This document shows positions 7,308-15,067 of a stretch of 28,661 nt of DNA, piece after piece. The stretch is from positions 1 through 28,661 of the forward strand of contig CATYEP010000004.1 in assembly GCA_958405585.1 (NCBI GenBank), given 5' to 3'. Source of the stretch: an uncultured Eubacteriales bacterium (lineage in GTDB: Bacteria > Bacillota > Clostridia > Christensenellales > Borkfalkiaceae). The position numbers and the translations under genes are program-made. The notes below the pieces were generated by a model. The model worked only from the letters and a program-made list of their open reading frames with translations, was not told the origin of the DNA and did not search any database. Within the stretch, counting starts at the first letter, position 1; every line of letters starts with the position of its first letter.

Positions 7308-8540
7308 TTATTCTATGATTTCGGCGAGCAACCCGTCCGCAAAACTTTCGCGGGCAAGCACGCGCACCTTCTTTTCCGCCGCGCCCTTCACGTACAGGCG
7401 GATATAGTTTTCGGAATATCCCACCGTATAACCGTCCTTGACTTCTTCAGACACTAATTCGAGGATTTTTCCGACAAATTTTTGCTCATACGTCTGCCGC
7501 AATTCGTGCGAAAGCGCCAATAATTCATGCAGGCGGCGTTTTCGGATCTCTGCGGGAAGTTCGGGGAATTTTGCCGCGACCGTACCCGTACGGCGGCTGT
7601 AAGAAAAGCAATGGATCTGCGAAAACCCGACACGGCGCGCAAGCGCGAGCGTCTCCGAAAAATTTTCTTCCGTTTCCGTAGGGAAACCGCTGATAATATC
7701 CGTCGTGATGGCGGCGTCCGGGAAATAAGAGCGGATCAGCTCTACCCTGCGGCAATATTCTTCGCCCGTGTAATGGCGGTTCATCTTCTTTAAGACCGCG
7801 TCCGAACCGCTCTGCAAAGACAGATGAAAATGCGGCGCAAAATCGCGCACCTGCTTTGCCGCTTCCAGAAGCTGCGGTGTGATCACCCCCACTTCCAGAG
7901 AACCCAGCCGAATCCGGCTTTTCGCATCTTTTACGGCAAGCAGCAGATCGGCAAGGCCGCGCTGCCCGTCTTTGAACGAGGAAATATCGATGCCAGTGAT
8001 CACCACTTCTTCCGCGGCGTTTGACAAAATTTCTTCCGCAGCGCTTTCTACCGTCCGCGAACGGCTCCTGCCGCGCAGGTAAGGGATAATGCAATAAGAG
8101 CAAAAATTATTGCACCCGTCCTGAATTTTTACGAATGCGCGCGTCTTCAAAGACACGGGCGCAGGCATTTCGTCATAGACCTTGTCGTTTTCGTCCAAAG
8201 CAATGCCTTCACCGTCCAGGAGCGAAAGAATTTTACTCTTTTGCCGCGCACCCGTTACCAGCTGCACGTTCTGTTTTTTTGCAAAAATTTCGGGAGTTTT
8301 TTCGGCGGCACAGCCGCAGACAATAATGCGGGCGTCGGGATTGACCGCACGCACCCGCGCGATCGCCTGACGGCTCTTTTTTTCTGCTTCGCCCGTCACC
8401 GCGCAGGTATTGAGAATATACAGATCTGCAAAATCCAGTTCATCGGAAACTTCCCAGCCGCGCTCCTGCAAACCGCGAATGAGCGAACCGCTCTCGCAGT
8501 CATTGACTTTACAGCCCAAGGTAAAGACGACCGCTTTCAT
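7308..8540 (-). CDS. mtaB: tRNA N6-threonylcarbamoyladenosine(37) methylthiotransferase MtaB
   Basis: Radical-SAM enzyme that adds a methylthio group to t6A at position 37 of tRNAs reading ANN codons, giving ms2t6A. The 410-aa product has the N-terminal methylthiotransferase domain with cluster cysteines at C10, C46 and around C75, the radical-SAM motif CNNFCSYC (C143, C147, C150), and a C-terminal TRAM-like RNA-binding segment. The MtaB rather than MiaB branch is inferred from motif spacing and from its place after rsmE. ATG at 8540 has GGGAG 7 nt upstream and overlaps the rsmE stop by 4 nt (ATGA), so the two are translationally coupled. Confidence 0.93.
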   Translation of the reverse strand: MKAVVFTLGCKVNDCESGSLIRGLQERGWEVSDELDFADLYILNTCAVTGEAEKKSRQAIARVRAVNPDARIIVCGCAAEKTPEIFAKKQNVQLVTGARQKSKILSLLDGEGIALDENDKVYDEMPAPVSLKTRAFVKIQDGCNNFCSYCIIPYLRGRSRSRTVESAAEEILSNAAEEVVITGIDISSFKDGQRGLADLLLAVKDAKSRIRLGSLEVGVITPQLLEAAKQVRDFAPHFHLSLQSGSDAVLKKMNRHYTGEEYCRRVELIRSYFPDAAITTDIISGFPTETEENFSETLALARRVGFSQIHCFSYSRRTGTVAAKFPELPAEIRKRRLHELLALSHELRQTYEQKFVGKILELVSEEVKDGYTVGYSENYIRLYVKGAAEKKVRVLARESFADGLLAEIIE

Positions 8541-9253
8541 TCCAGTTCTCCCAACGCAAACGCGACCACGCCGCAAAAGACGATCGCCGCCGTTTCAGCC
8601 CGCAAAATGCGTTTTCCGAGCGTGATACCTGCAAAGCCTTTTTGCTGAGCGAGTTCAAATTCTTCCTGCGAAAAGCCGCCCTCGCTCCCCACGACCAGGG
8701 CGCAGGAACCGCGCAGTTCGTGCAGATTCCGATCGGACGTTTGTGCAAATTCGCATGCAAAGAGTTTATTTTCAAAACCGCGGCAGGAATCGAGCGCATC
8801 CTCGAATTTTTCGAAATATTCCACCGTGGGAACGGTGGCGCGCAGGCATTGTTTTGCCGCTTCGCGCGCGACTTTGCGGAGCCGATCCGTCTTGTTTTCG
8901 TTCATATAAGCGGAGCAAAACCGCGATGAAAACACGGCGATCTCCGCAACCCCCAGTTCAGTCGCTTTCTGCACGACAAGTTCAGTCTTGTCGCCTTTGA
9001 GCGCGCCGACCAACAGGCGTATTTTTGTTTTGCATTCTTTATCGGATATCCGCTCGCTCACCACCGTGCAGAGCATTTCGCCCTTGGTCACTTTGTTGAT
9101 GATCGCGTCGTATTCCTTGCCGCTGCCGTCTAAAAGCAGGATCTCGTCCCCTTCTTTGAGCCGCAAAACATTCTTCGCGTGGGAATATTCGTCGCCCGAA
9201 AGGATCGCTTCCTTTCCGACGTGTTCGGTAAAAAATCTGCGTATCGTTGCCAT
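8537..9253 (-). CDS. rsmE: 16S rRNA (uracil-1498-N3)-methyltransferase RsmE
   Basis: SPOUT-class enzyme that methylates N3 of U1498 in 16S rRNA with S-adenosylmethionine. The 238-aa product has the N-terminal PUA-like part (RRFFTEH, LSGDEYSHAKNVLRLKEGD) and the C-terminal knot region with VVGSEGGFSQEEF and TLGKRILRAETA, which form the SAM site. The length is typical. ATG at 9253 is 35 nt after prmA; the ribosome site is weak (GGAA), so expression may rely on coupling to upstream translation. It overlaps mtaB by 4 nt. Confidence 0.95.
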   Translation of the reverse strand: MATIRRFFTEHVGKEAILSGDEYSHAKNVLRLKEGDEILLLDGSGKEYDAIINKVTKGEMLCTVVSERISDKECKTKIRLLVGALKGDKTELVVQKATELGVAEIAVFSSRFCSAYMNENKTDRLRKVAREAAKQCLRATVPTVEYFEKFEDALDSCRGFENKLFACEFAQTSDRNLHELRGSCALVVGSEGGFSQEEFELAQQKGFAGITLGKRILRAETAAIVFCGVVAFALGELE

Positions 9254-9288
9254 AAATTTATTCCGAATTGCGCACGAATGCGCCTACA

Positions 9289-10230
9289 TTATTTTTTGAA
9301 TGCAAGAGCAAACCACTCGCCTTTGCGTATCTGCCTGATTTTTGTCAGCCCGACCGCTTCGTAAGCACGAATGACCTGTTCGAGTTTTGGTTCGATGATT
9401 CCGCTTAAAATCAGCGTGCCGCCTTCTTTCAGGTTTTTGGGAATACTGTCGCACAGCCTGCAGAGAATATCCGCCGTGATGTTTGCCGTCATGACCTCGC
9501 CGCGTACGTCCGCATTTTCCAGAAGATCGGAAAGATCGATCTTCGCGCGGTCAGCCACGCCGTTGAGTTCGCTGTTGTGCGTCGCGCTTTTGACGGCGAC
9601 ATAATCGATGTCAGTCATGTACGCGAATTTTGCACCCAGTTTCAGTGCCGCAATACCCAAAATTCCGCTTCCGCAGCCGACATCGATGACGGTATCCCCT
9701 TCTTTGAGATATTCCTGCAAAAGTTCCAGGCACATGGACGTGGTTTCATGTTCACCCGTGCCGAATGCCATATTGGAATCCAGCTTGACGATAACTTCTC
9801 CGTCTTTCGGCTCGTAGGCGATCCATTCGGGACAGATGACGACTCTGCCGCCGATGTGTAAGGGACGGAAATGTTTTTTCCAGACATCGATCCAGTCATC
9901 CCCTTCGATCTCGCGGCGGCTCGTTTCCAGCGTACCGAGCGAAAAAATCCCCGCACTGCGTTCCTTTAAAAGGTCGATATCCGAAAGAATGGAACGGATA
10001 TTTTCATCCGCGATGTCCAAAGGCAAGAAACATTTTACCAGAACGTCCGACTGTCCTTTTATGAGATCGTCATCCATATAATCCCAGAACGTGCGCTTGT
10101 CGCTCTGCAATGCGATGATGTCGTTCACATCGCATACCGTCACGCCATAATTCGTGTAATTCCAGAAAATATCGGCAATCAGTTCACTGCCTTCCGTCGT
10201 TGTATGTACCGTAAATTCGATAAATTTCAT
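9289..10230 (-). CDS. prmA: Ribosomal protein L11 methyltransferase PrmA
   Basis: Methylates amino groups of ribosomal protein L11 with S-adenosylmethionine. The 313-aa product has an N-terminal substrate-recognition domain and a Rossmann methyltransferase domain with the signature FGTGEHETT and SAM-binding DVGCGSGILGIAALK. ATG at 10230 is preceded by AAGGA at 7 nt. It is the first gene of the prmA-rsmE-mtaB-HIT-lipoprotein unit and has its own promoter (10284-10312). In many Firmicutes it directly follows dnaJ; here about 1.6 kb of other genes separate them. Confidence 0.95.
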   Translation of the reverse strand: MKFIEFTVHTTTEGSELIADIFWNYTNYGVTVCDVNDIIALQSDKRTFWDYMDDDLIKGQSDVLVKCFLPLDIADENIRSILSDIDLLKERSAGIFSLGTLETSRREIEGDDWIDVWKKHFRPLHIGGRVVICPEWIAYEPKDGEVIVKLDSNMAFGTGEHETTSMCLELLQEYLKEGDTVIDVGCGSGILGIAALKLGAKFAYMTDIDYVAVKSATHNSELNGVADRAKIDLSDLLENADVRGEVMTANITADILCRLCDSIPKNLKEGGTLILSGIIEPKLEQVIRAYEAVGLTKIRQIRKGEWFALAFKK

Positions 10231-10283
10231 CCGTCTTTCCTTTTTGGGGCTTATATCCGCCGCAAACTTTTTTATCTTCTAAT

Positions 10284-10312
10284 ATTGTACTCGTTTTTGC
10301 GGGATTCGTCAA
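10284..10312 (-). promoter_or_regulatory. Sigma-A promoter of the prmA operon
   Basis: Minus strand: TTGACG (10307-10312), 17-nt spacer, TACAAT (10284-10289), about 54 nt before prmA. It makes the unit independent of the heat-shock operon. Confidence 0.7.
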
Positions 10313-10473
10313 CCGCTTTACAGGCAAATACGATTGCCCCACATTTCTCCCCTTGCACGAATTTTTCTGCATTTTTTATTTTTTTGCGAATTTTTACGGA
10401 AAAGAAACAATGATTTGGCAAAATTTTGTATTGGCAACGACAAATTCGGCTTTAAAATGTTATAAATTGCAAA

Positions 10474-10501
10474 GCCCGCGCCGCAAAACTGCGGCGCGGG
10501 C
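10474..10501 (-). terminator. Terminator after the SAP-like unknown gene
   Basis: GCCCGCGCCGCA (10474-10485) pairs perfectly with TGCGGCGCGGGC (10490-10501) over a 4-nt loop, 6 nt after the stop of the gene at 10508. The U tract on the minus strand is short and interrupted, but the stem is very GC-rich. Confidence 0.65.
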
Positions 10502-10507
10502 AAAAAC

Positions 10508-10984
10508 TTATTCTGCCGATTCCAACTTAATGCAAATACTTTTTCCTTCGATCTTCAAAGTGCCGTGAAACTGATATTCTCCGTCTTTCAGATCAGACAG
10601 CGAAAATTTAGGGGAATTATTCTGTTCCGCCGAAGTCTGAACACAATCTTCCGTCAAATTTTGCGCTTCATCGCCGCTCACCGAAAGGTCTTTTTCCTCC
10701 TGTTCATTCGGATTTTCTTCGCCTAAAAACATATTCTTCAGACGCTTTATATCTTCCGCTGCAACTTCCTGCATTTTCGGACGCGCCCCTCTGATGCTTC
10801 TTGCAGGTGCACTCTCTTCTCCCGACCCGATACGGATAATACACATGATCAAATCGTGCTTTTTATACGAAGACGGCGACTTTACGCAGAATGCACGCCC
10901 GTAGGATCGCAATTCGTGGATGCTCTTACGATATAAATACAAATAGATATCTTCATAGATTTTTAATAATTCTTCCTCAGTCAT
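10508..10984 (-). CDS. Unknown protein with a SAP/Rho-N-like N-terminal segment
   Basis: A 158-aa soluble protein. Residues about 1-60 (MTEEELLKIYEDIY, HELRSYGRAF, KKHDLIMCIIRI) resemble the helix-extended-helix pattern of SAP or Rho N-terminal nucleic-acid-binding domains, and a basic patch follows (ARSIRGARPK). The middle (about 80-125) is an acidic, Gln/Asn-rich linker, and the C-terminus (DGEYQFHGTLKIEGK) looks like beta strands. The domain resemblance is my inference and weak. ATG at 10984 has TGGGGAG close upstream. It is transcribed divergently from two XRE regulators through overlapping promoters, so it is a likely target of one of them. Confidence 0.65.
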   Translation of the reverse strand: MTEEELLKIYEDIYLYLYRKSIHELRSYGRAFCVKSPSSYKKHDLIMCIIRIGSGEESAPARSIRGARPKMQEVAAEDIKRLKNMFLGEENPNEQEEKDLSVSGDEAQNLTEDCVQTSAEQNNSPKFSLSDLKDGEYQFHGTLKIEGKSICIKLESAE

Positions 10985-11024
10985 CTTCTCCCCACTCTTT
11001 GTTAAAAACAAATCGTCCGCTTTT

Positions 11025-11044
11025 AATATAAAAAAACTTGCACA
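11025..11044. repeat. 20-bp direct repeat, copy 1
   Basis: AATATAAAAAAACTTGCACA occurs here and again, identical, at 11105-11124. This copy carries the TTGCAC -35 box of the plus-strand promoter 11038-11067. Exact duplication in a control region suggests a duplicated promoter or binding site. Confidence 0.8.
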
Positions 11045-11067
11045 TTGTACGATACTTTAATTATAAT
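11038..11067 (+). promoter_or_regulatory. Plus-strand promoter toward the first XRE gene
   Basis: TTGCAC (11038-11043), 18-nt spacer, TATAAT (11062-11067). The -10 box overlaps that of the divergent promoter 11060-11089, so the two should compete. Transcripts would have a leader of about 100 nt. Confidence 0.5.
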
Positions 11068-11089
11068 GACTTGCTTCAAATTTTGTCAA
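11060..11089 (-). promoter_or_regulatory. Sigma-A promoter of the SAP-like gene
   Basis: Minus strand: TTGACA (11084-11089), 18-nt spacer, TATAAT (11060-11065), about 75 nt before the ATG at 10984. A short inverted repeat (TTGCTT/AAGCAA, 11071-11093) brackets the -35 region and could be an operator. Confidence 0.65.
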
Positions 11090-11104
11090 GCAAATTATTT
11101 TATA

Positions 11105-11124
11105 AATATAAAAAAACTTGCACA
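11105..11124. repeat. 20-bp direct repeat, copy 2
   Basis: Identical to 11025-11044. The TTGCAC inside it has no good -10 partner at 16-18 nt, so it may be a relic or a protein-binding site. Confidence 0.8.
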
Positions 11125-11146
11125 ATATACTAATATCCAGTAATTT

Positions 11147-11163
11147 ATCGCATATTATGCGAT
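11147..11163. promoter_or_regulatory. Palindrome upstream of the first XRE gene (candidate operator)
   Basis: ATCGCATA (11147-11154), one central T, TATGCGAT (11156-11163): an exact 17-bp palindrome ending 9 nt before the ATG at 11173. Size and position fit autoregulation by a small dimeric HTH protein. Confidence 0.55.
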
Positions 11164-11172
11164 TATTTTAAT

Positions 11173-11400
11173 ATGGAAAACATGGATATTGAAATGAAGG
11201 ACATTCAAAAACGACTTCGAGAAGCAATTCAGCTCAGCCACTATTCGCAACGTGATATCGCACAAGCGATCGGAGTATGCGAGCAAACCGTATCAAAGTA
11301 CATGAATAAAGATGTATTCCCTGCATTGGACACTCTGGCAAAACTTTGTATTTTTCTCGACGTTTCCGCGGACTTTATTTTAGGCGTTACGAAAAATTAA
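11173..11400 (+). CDS. Small XRE-family (Cro/C1-type) transcriptional regulator, copy 1
   Basis: A 75-aa protein that is little more than one helix-turn-helix domain: IQKRLREAIQLSHYSQRDIAQAIGV followed by the recognition helix CEQTVSKYMN, then a C-terminal helix pair ending SADFILGVTKN. It should bind DNA as a dimer and repress or activate nearby genes. No clear Shine-Dalgarno precedes ATG 11173, 11182 or 11194, so the start is uncertain. A 17-bp palindrome sits just upstream. The C-terminal half is nearly identical to the gene at 11556-11789, so the pair arose by tandem duplication. No toxin-like partner is adjacent. Confidence 0.85.
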   Translation: MENMDIEMKDIQKRLREAIQLSHYSQRDIAQAIGVCEQTVSKYMNKDVFPALDTLAKLCIFLDVSADFILGVTKN

Positions 11401-11505
11401 TTATTTTAAAAAAATCAACAGCAAACGCAGAATTTTTGCAAAAGCATTAATTTTTTTAATAAAATATTGTCCAGTTAGACGATTTCAAAAACTTTTCTTT
11501 TGATT

Positions 11506-11525
11506 GTCTTATAATGTCATAAGAC
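11506..11525. promoter_or_regulatory. Inverted repeat over the -10 box of the second XRE gene
   Basis: GTCTTAT (11506-11512) and ATAAGAC (11519-11525) are exact complements with a 6-nt spacer. They overlap TATAAT (11510-11515), the likely -10 box; no good -35 box is visible, which suggests a weak or activated promoter. A bound regulator here would block initiation. Confidence 0.5.
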
Positions 11526-11555
11526 TGACAGATGCAGACAAAAGGAGTTTTTGAA

Positions 11556-11789
11556 ATGAAACAGTTTAACAACAGACTTGAATTGAGAAATATCCAAACA
11601 AGATTACGGAAAGCAATTCAAGAAAGTCATTTTAAACAAAAAGAGATTGCTTTCGCCGTCGGTGTTTCTGAAAAAACCATATCTGCATACATGAACAAAG
11701 ATGTCTTTCCTGCTTTGGATACTCTTGCAAAACTTTGCATTTTCCTCGATGTTTCCGCAGATGTAATTTTAGGTATTACGAAAAATTGA
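11556..11789 (+). CDS. Small XRE-family transcriptional regulator, copy 2
   Basis: A 77-aa single-domain HTH protein (MKQFNNRLELRNIQ start; recognition helix around SEKTISAYMN; end SADVILGITKN). From MNKDVFPALDTLAK to the C-terminus it matches copy 1 almost residue for residue, while the recognition helix differs (SEKTISA versus CEQTVSK), so the two probably read different sites. ATG at 11556 has AAAGGAG 8 nt upstream, much better than copy 1. It has its own -10 box and inverted repeat, is separated from copy 1 by 155 bp, and ends at a bidirectional terminator shared with dnaJ. Confidence 0.88.
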   Translation: MKQFNNRLELRNIQTRLRKAIQESHFKQKEIAFAVGVSEKTISAYMNKDVFPALDTLAKLCIFLDVSADVILGITKN

Positions 11790-11793
11790 TAAT

Positions 11794-11835
11794 AAAAAAT
11801 CGGATGTTTTCGCTTATGAAAACATCCGATTTTTT
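11794..11835. terminator. Bidirectional terminator between the XRE gene and dnaJ
   Basis: An 18-bp perfect stem (11794-11811 with 11818-11835), 6-nt loop, with A runs on the left and T runs on the right so that either strand gives a U tail. It serves the plus-strand XRE gene and the minus-strand heat-shock operon. Confidence 0.9.
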
Positions 11836-11836
11836 A

Positions 11837-12988
11837 TTAATTTTTATACGGATCTACGCCGTACATTGCTTGCATATTATCTTTGAAAGTGCGCATCTTC
11901 GCCGTTTGCTTTATATCAAACTGTCCGTCCAGATCTTCCAGCGCCTTTTTCTGATCGCGCGTCAGCTTTGTAGGCACTTCCACCTGTACGGTAATGTACA
12001 TATTTCCCGTTCCGGCCCGCGTTTTCAGACCTTTGCCGCGCACACAGAATACCGTGCCGCTCTGCGTCCCTTCGGGGATCAGATATTCAAACGTATCGTC
12101 GATTCCCGGTACACGTATCTTACCACCCAAAACCGCCGTCTTATAAGATATCGGCAATTCTATATACAGATCTTTGTCCTTGCGCTTGAATATCTTATGC
12201 GGCTCGACGCGGAATATCACGATCAGATCACCAGGCACACCCCCTCGCGCAGAAGCCTGCCCGAATCCTTTTTTTCGGATATAACTGTTCGTGTCCGCCC
12301 CTGCAGGAATGTTCAGCGTGACCACCGTTTCCTTGCGGACATAGCCCTTTCCTTTACAATCGGGACACATATCCGTGATCTTCTTGCCCGCTCCGCCGCA
12401 GGCATCGCACGTTGCCATGCGGATCGTCCTTCCGAACAGCGTATCCTGCGTATAGCGCACTTGCCCCGATCCGCCGCACTTGTCGCACGTCTTATATGCC
12501 GTACCGTTCTTCGCGCCCGTTCCTTTACAGGTCGGACAAGGTTCGTTGCGGTAATACCGCACTTCTTTCGTACAGCCTTTCGCCGCATCCAAAAAGCTCA
12601 GCACCACTTCCTTCGTAATGTCTTCGCCCTGCGCCGCCGCTGTCTGCTGTGCTCCGCCGCCTCCGAAACCCGAAAAAATATCGTTGAATATATCGCTGAA
12701 TCCGCCGAAGCCCGAAAATCCGCCCGCTCCGCCAAAACCAGAAAATCCACCCGCTCCGCCGCGCATTCCCGGATGATCCAGTTCGTAATCATACGCCGCA
12801 CGCTTCTGCGGATCAGATAATACCTCGTTCGCTTCGTTGACTTCCTTGAACTTCGCCGCCGCATTCGCATCGTTCGGATGCAGGTCGGGGTGGTACATCT
12901 TGACCAGCTTGCGGTACGCGGATTTAATGTCCGCTTCCGTCGCTTTCCTGTCTACGCCGAGTATCTCGTAATAATTTTTATCTGCCAT
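11837..12988 (-). CDS. dnaJ: Chaperone protein DnaJ (Hsp40)
   Basis: Co-chaperone that delivers unfolded protein to DnaK and stimulates its ATPase. The 383-aa product is a full type I DnaJ: J domain with HPD (33-35), Gly/Phe-rich linker, zinc-finger domain with four CxxCxGxG-type repeats (CPTCKGTG, CDKCGGSG, CDACGGAG, CPDCKGKG), and C-terminal substrate domains. ATG at 12988 has a modest ribosome site (GGAG about 10 nt upstream). It is the last gene of hrcA-grpE-dnaK-dnaJ, 188 bp after dnaK, with two large hairpins in the gap. Confidence 0.97.
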   Translation of the reverse strand: MADKNYYEILGVDRKATEADIKSAYRKLVKMYHPDLHPNDANAAAKFKEVNEANEVLSDPQKRAAYDYELDHPGMRGGAGGFSGFGGAGGFSGFGGFSDIFNDIFSGFGGGGAQQTAAAQGEDITKEVVLSFLDAAKGCTKEVRYYRNEPCPTCKGTGAKNGTAYKTCDKCGGSGQVRYTQDTLFGRTIRMATCDACGGAGKKITDMCPDCKGKGYVRKETVVTLNIPAGADTNSYIRKKGFGQASARGGVPGDLIVIFRVEPHKIFKRKDKDLYIELPISYKTAVLGGKIRVPGIDDTFEYLIPEGTQSGTVFCVRGKGLKTRAGTGNMYITVQVEVPTKLTRDQKKALEDLDGQFDIKQTAKMRTFKDNMQAMYGVDPYKN

Positions 12989-13039
12989 TTCGCACCTGCT
13001 CCTGTCCTTAAAAACTTATGCCCCTTGCAGTCATTTCTT

Positions 13040-13084
13040 GCGTACGTGATGCCGTTTTTTTATCAAAAACAGCATCACGTACGC
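13040..13084. repeat. Long hairpin in the dnaK-dnaJ gap
   Basis: Arms 13040-13052 and 13072-13084 are a perfect 13-bp inverted repeat (GCGTACGTGATGC and complement); after one mismatch an inner 6-bp stem (GTTTTT/AAAAAC) closes a 5-nt loop. No U tract follows on the minus strand, so an mRNA processing or stability element is more likely than a terminator. Confidence 0.75.
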
Positions 13085-13107
13085 CCCGTTTCCGCCCGTA
13101 TGTGCAG

Positions 13108-13133
13108 TAATGCCGTGAAAATTCACGGCATTA
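13108..13133. repeat. Second hairpin in the dnaK-dnaJ gap
   Basis: TAATGCCGTGAA (13108-13119) and TTCACGGCATTA (13122-13133) are exact complements separated by 2 nt; the usable stem is about 10-11 bp. It lies 43 nt after the dnaK stop. Confidence 0.7.
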
Positions 13134-13176
13134 TCGCTCTTTCTATCGTTCAGATTTTTACGGCTTCCGCTGCCCG

Positions 13177-14976
13177 TTACTGCTGATGAAATTCAGTATC
13201 GTCGCCGTTTCCGTTCGCGCCCGGATTGCCCTGCGCGCCCGCCGTCTGCTGGTAGATCTTCGCAAAGATCTGCTGGCTCTCGTTCGTAAGTTTTTCCGTA
13301 GCAGCTTTGATACGGTCGTCATCGTCAGAAGCAAGCTCTTCTTTCGCATTCTTCACAAGCTCTTCCAGCTGCGCTTTGTCTTCCGCCACAAGTTTGTCGC
13401 CCAATTCATTGATAGACTTCTCAACCGTGAAGATCATGCCGTCCAGCTTGTTCTTATTGTCGACCTTCTCTTTACGTTTCTTATCTTCTTCCGCGTACTG
13501 CTCCGCTTCCTTGACCGCTTTGTCAATATCCGCTTCCGAAAGATTCGTGCTCGACGTGATCGTGATATCCGTACTCTTCTGCGTGCCGAGATCTTTCGCC
13601 GTCACGTGTACGATACCGTTCGCATCCACATCGAACGTAACTTCGATCTGCGGAACTCCGCGCGGTGCCGGAGGAATACCCGTCAGCTCAAACCTGCCGA
13701 GCGTCTTGTTATCTTTCGCAAATTCACGCTCGCCCTGCAAAATATGAATGTCAACCTGCGTCTGGTTATCCGCCGCCGTCGAGAATACCTGCGATTTCTT
13801 TGCAGGAATCGTCGTATTACGCTCGATCAGCTTCGTGAACACGCCGCCCAGCGTTTCAATACCCAACGACAAAGGCATAACATCCAAAAGCAGTACGTCT
13901 TTGACTTCGCCAGACAAAACACCGCCCTGAATCGCCGCGCCGATCGCAACACATTCGTCCGGGTTGATACCCTTGAACGGCTCTTTGCCCGTGATCTGTT
14001 TTACTTTCTCTACAACCGCAGGAATACGCGTAGATCCGCCGACCAGAATCACTTTGTCGATGTCGCTGTAAGAAAGCCCCGCATCTTTCATCGCAAGACG
14101 CATCGGTTCGCCCGTCTTTTCCACGAGATCCGCCGTCAAAGCGTCAAACTTCTGACGTGTAAGGTCTACGTCCAGATGCTTCGGCCCTTCCGCCGTCGCC
14201 GTAATAAACGGCAGGTTCACGTTCGTCGTCGTCATACCCGAAAGCTCGATCTTCGCTTTCTCCGCCGCCTCTTTCAGACGCTGCATCGCCATCTTGTCTT
14301 TCGAAAGATCAATGCCTTCCTTACTCTTAAATTCGTCTACCAAATAATCCATGATGCGCTTATCAAAGTCATCGCCGCCCAGCATGTTGTTGCCGTTCGT
14401 CGCAAGAACTTCGAATACGCCGTCACCGATCTCCAGGATCGACACATCGAACGTACCACCGCCCAAGTCATAAATCATAACTTTGTGGTTGTTCGAATCT
14501 TTATCCAATCCGTATGCAAGCGCCGCCGCCGTCGGTTCATTGATGATACGCAGAACGTTCAGCCCTGCAATCTTGCCTGCGTCCTTCGTCGCCTGACGCT
14601 GGCTGTCCGTAAAGTATGCAGGACACGTGATGACCGCATCCGTCACTTTGCTGCCAAGATAACTCTCCGCATCTGCCTTGAGTTTCGCAAGAATCATCGC
14701 CGAAATCTCCTGCGGCGAATACTTCTTGCCGTCAATGTCTACTTTATAATCACTGCCCATATGGCGCTTGATCGATATAACCGTACGGTCAGGATTCGCT
14801 ACCGCCTGACGCTTTGCTACCTGCCCGACAATTCTCTGCCCGTCTTTCTGGAACGCTACAACAGAAGGCGTCGTGCGCGCACCTTCCGGATTGGGAATTA
14901 CCACCGCTTCGCCGCCTTCCATTACGGCTACACATGAGTTCGTTGTCCCTAAATCAATACCAATGACTTTTCCCAT
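13177..14976 (-). CDS. dnaK: Chaperone protein DnaK (Hsp70)
   Basis: ATP-driven chaperone for folding and stress recovery. The 599-aa product has the ATPase domain (GIDLGTTNSC near the N-terminus, IINEPTAAALAYG, DLGGGTFDVS, VGGSTRIP), the interdomain linker DVLLLDVMPLSLGIE, the substrate-binding domain and a helical lid, ending in a Gly/Asn-rich tail. The length is normal for Gram-positive DnaK. ATG at 14976 is preceded by GAAGGAG at 8 nt; an in-frame GTG at 14985 would fall inside the spacing. It follows grpE by 91 bp within the CIRCE-controlled operon. Confidence 0.98.
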   Translation of the reverse strand: MGKVIGIDLGTTNSCVAVMEGGEAVVIPNPEGARTTPSVVAFQKDGQRIVGQVAKRQAVANPDRTVISIKRHMGSDYKVDIDGKKYSPQEISAMILAKLKADAESYLGSKVTDAVITCPAYFTDSQRQATKDAGKIAGLNVLRIINEPTAAALAYGLDKDSNNHKVMIYDLGGGTFDVSILEIGDGVFEVLATNGNNMLGGDDFDKRIMDYLVDEFKSKEGIDLSKDKMAMQRLKEAAEKAKIELSGMTTTNVNLPFITATAEGPKHLDVDLTRQKFDALTADLVEKTGEPMRLAMKDAGLSYSDIDKVILVGGSTRIPAVVEKVKQITGKEPFKGINPDECVAIGAAIQGGVLSGEVKDVLLLDVMPLSLGIETLGGVFTKLIERNTTIPAKKSQVFSTAADNQTQVDIHILQGEREFAKDNKTLGRFELTGIPPAPRGVPQIEVTFDVDANGIVHVTAKDLGTQKSTDITITSSTNLSEADIDKAVKEAEQYAEEDKKRKEKVDNKNKLDGMIFTVEKSINELGDKLVAEDKAQLEELVKNAKEELASDDDDRIKAATEKLTNESQQIFAKIYQQTAGAQGNPGANGNGDDTEFHQQ

Positions 14977-15067
14977 AATATACACTCCTTCTATCCTGAA
15001 AAAGATATTAACAAATTTAAATTTTATATATTCTTAAACGGCTTTCGCCCCGTTTTCACCTTTTTAT

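Noticed and set aside
13186..14937. Long plus-strand frame opposite dnaK
   Set aside because: Antisense shadow of dnaK with Arg/His-rich nonsense composition.
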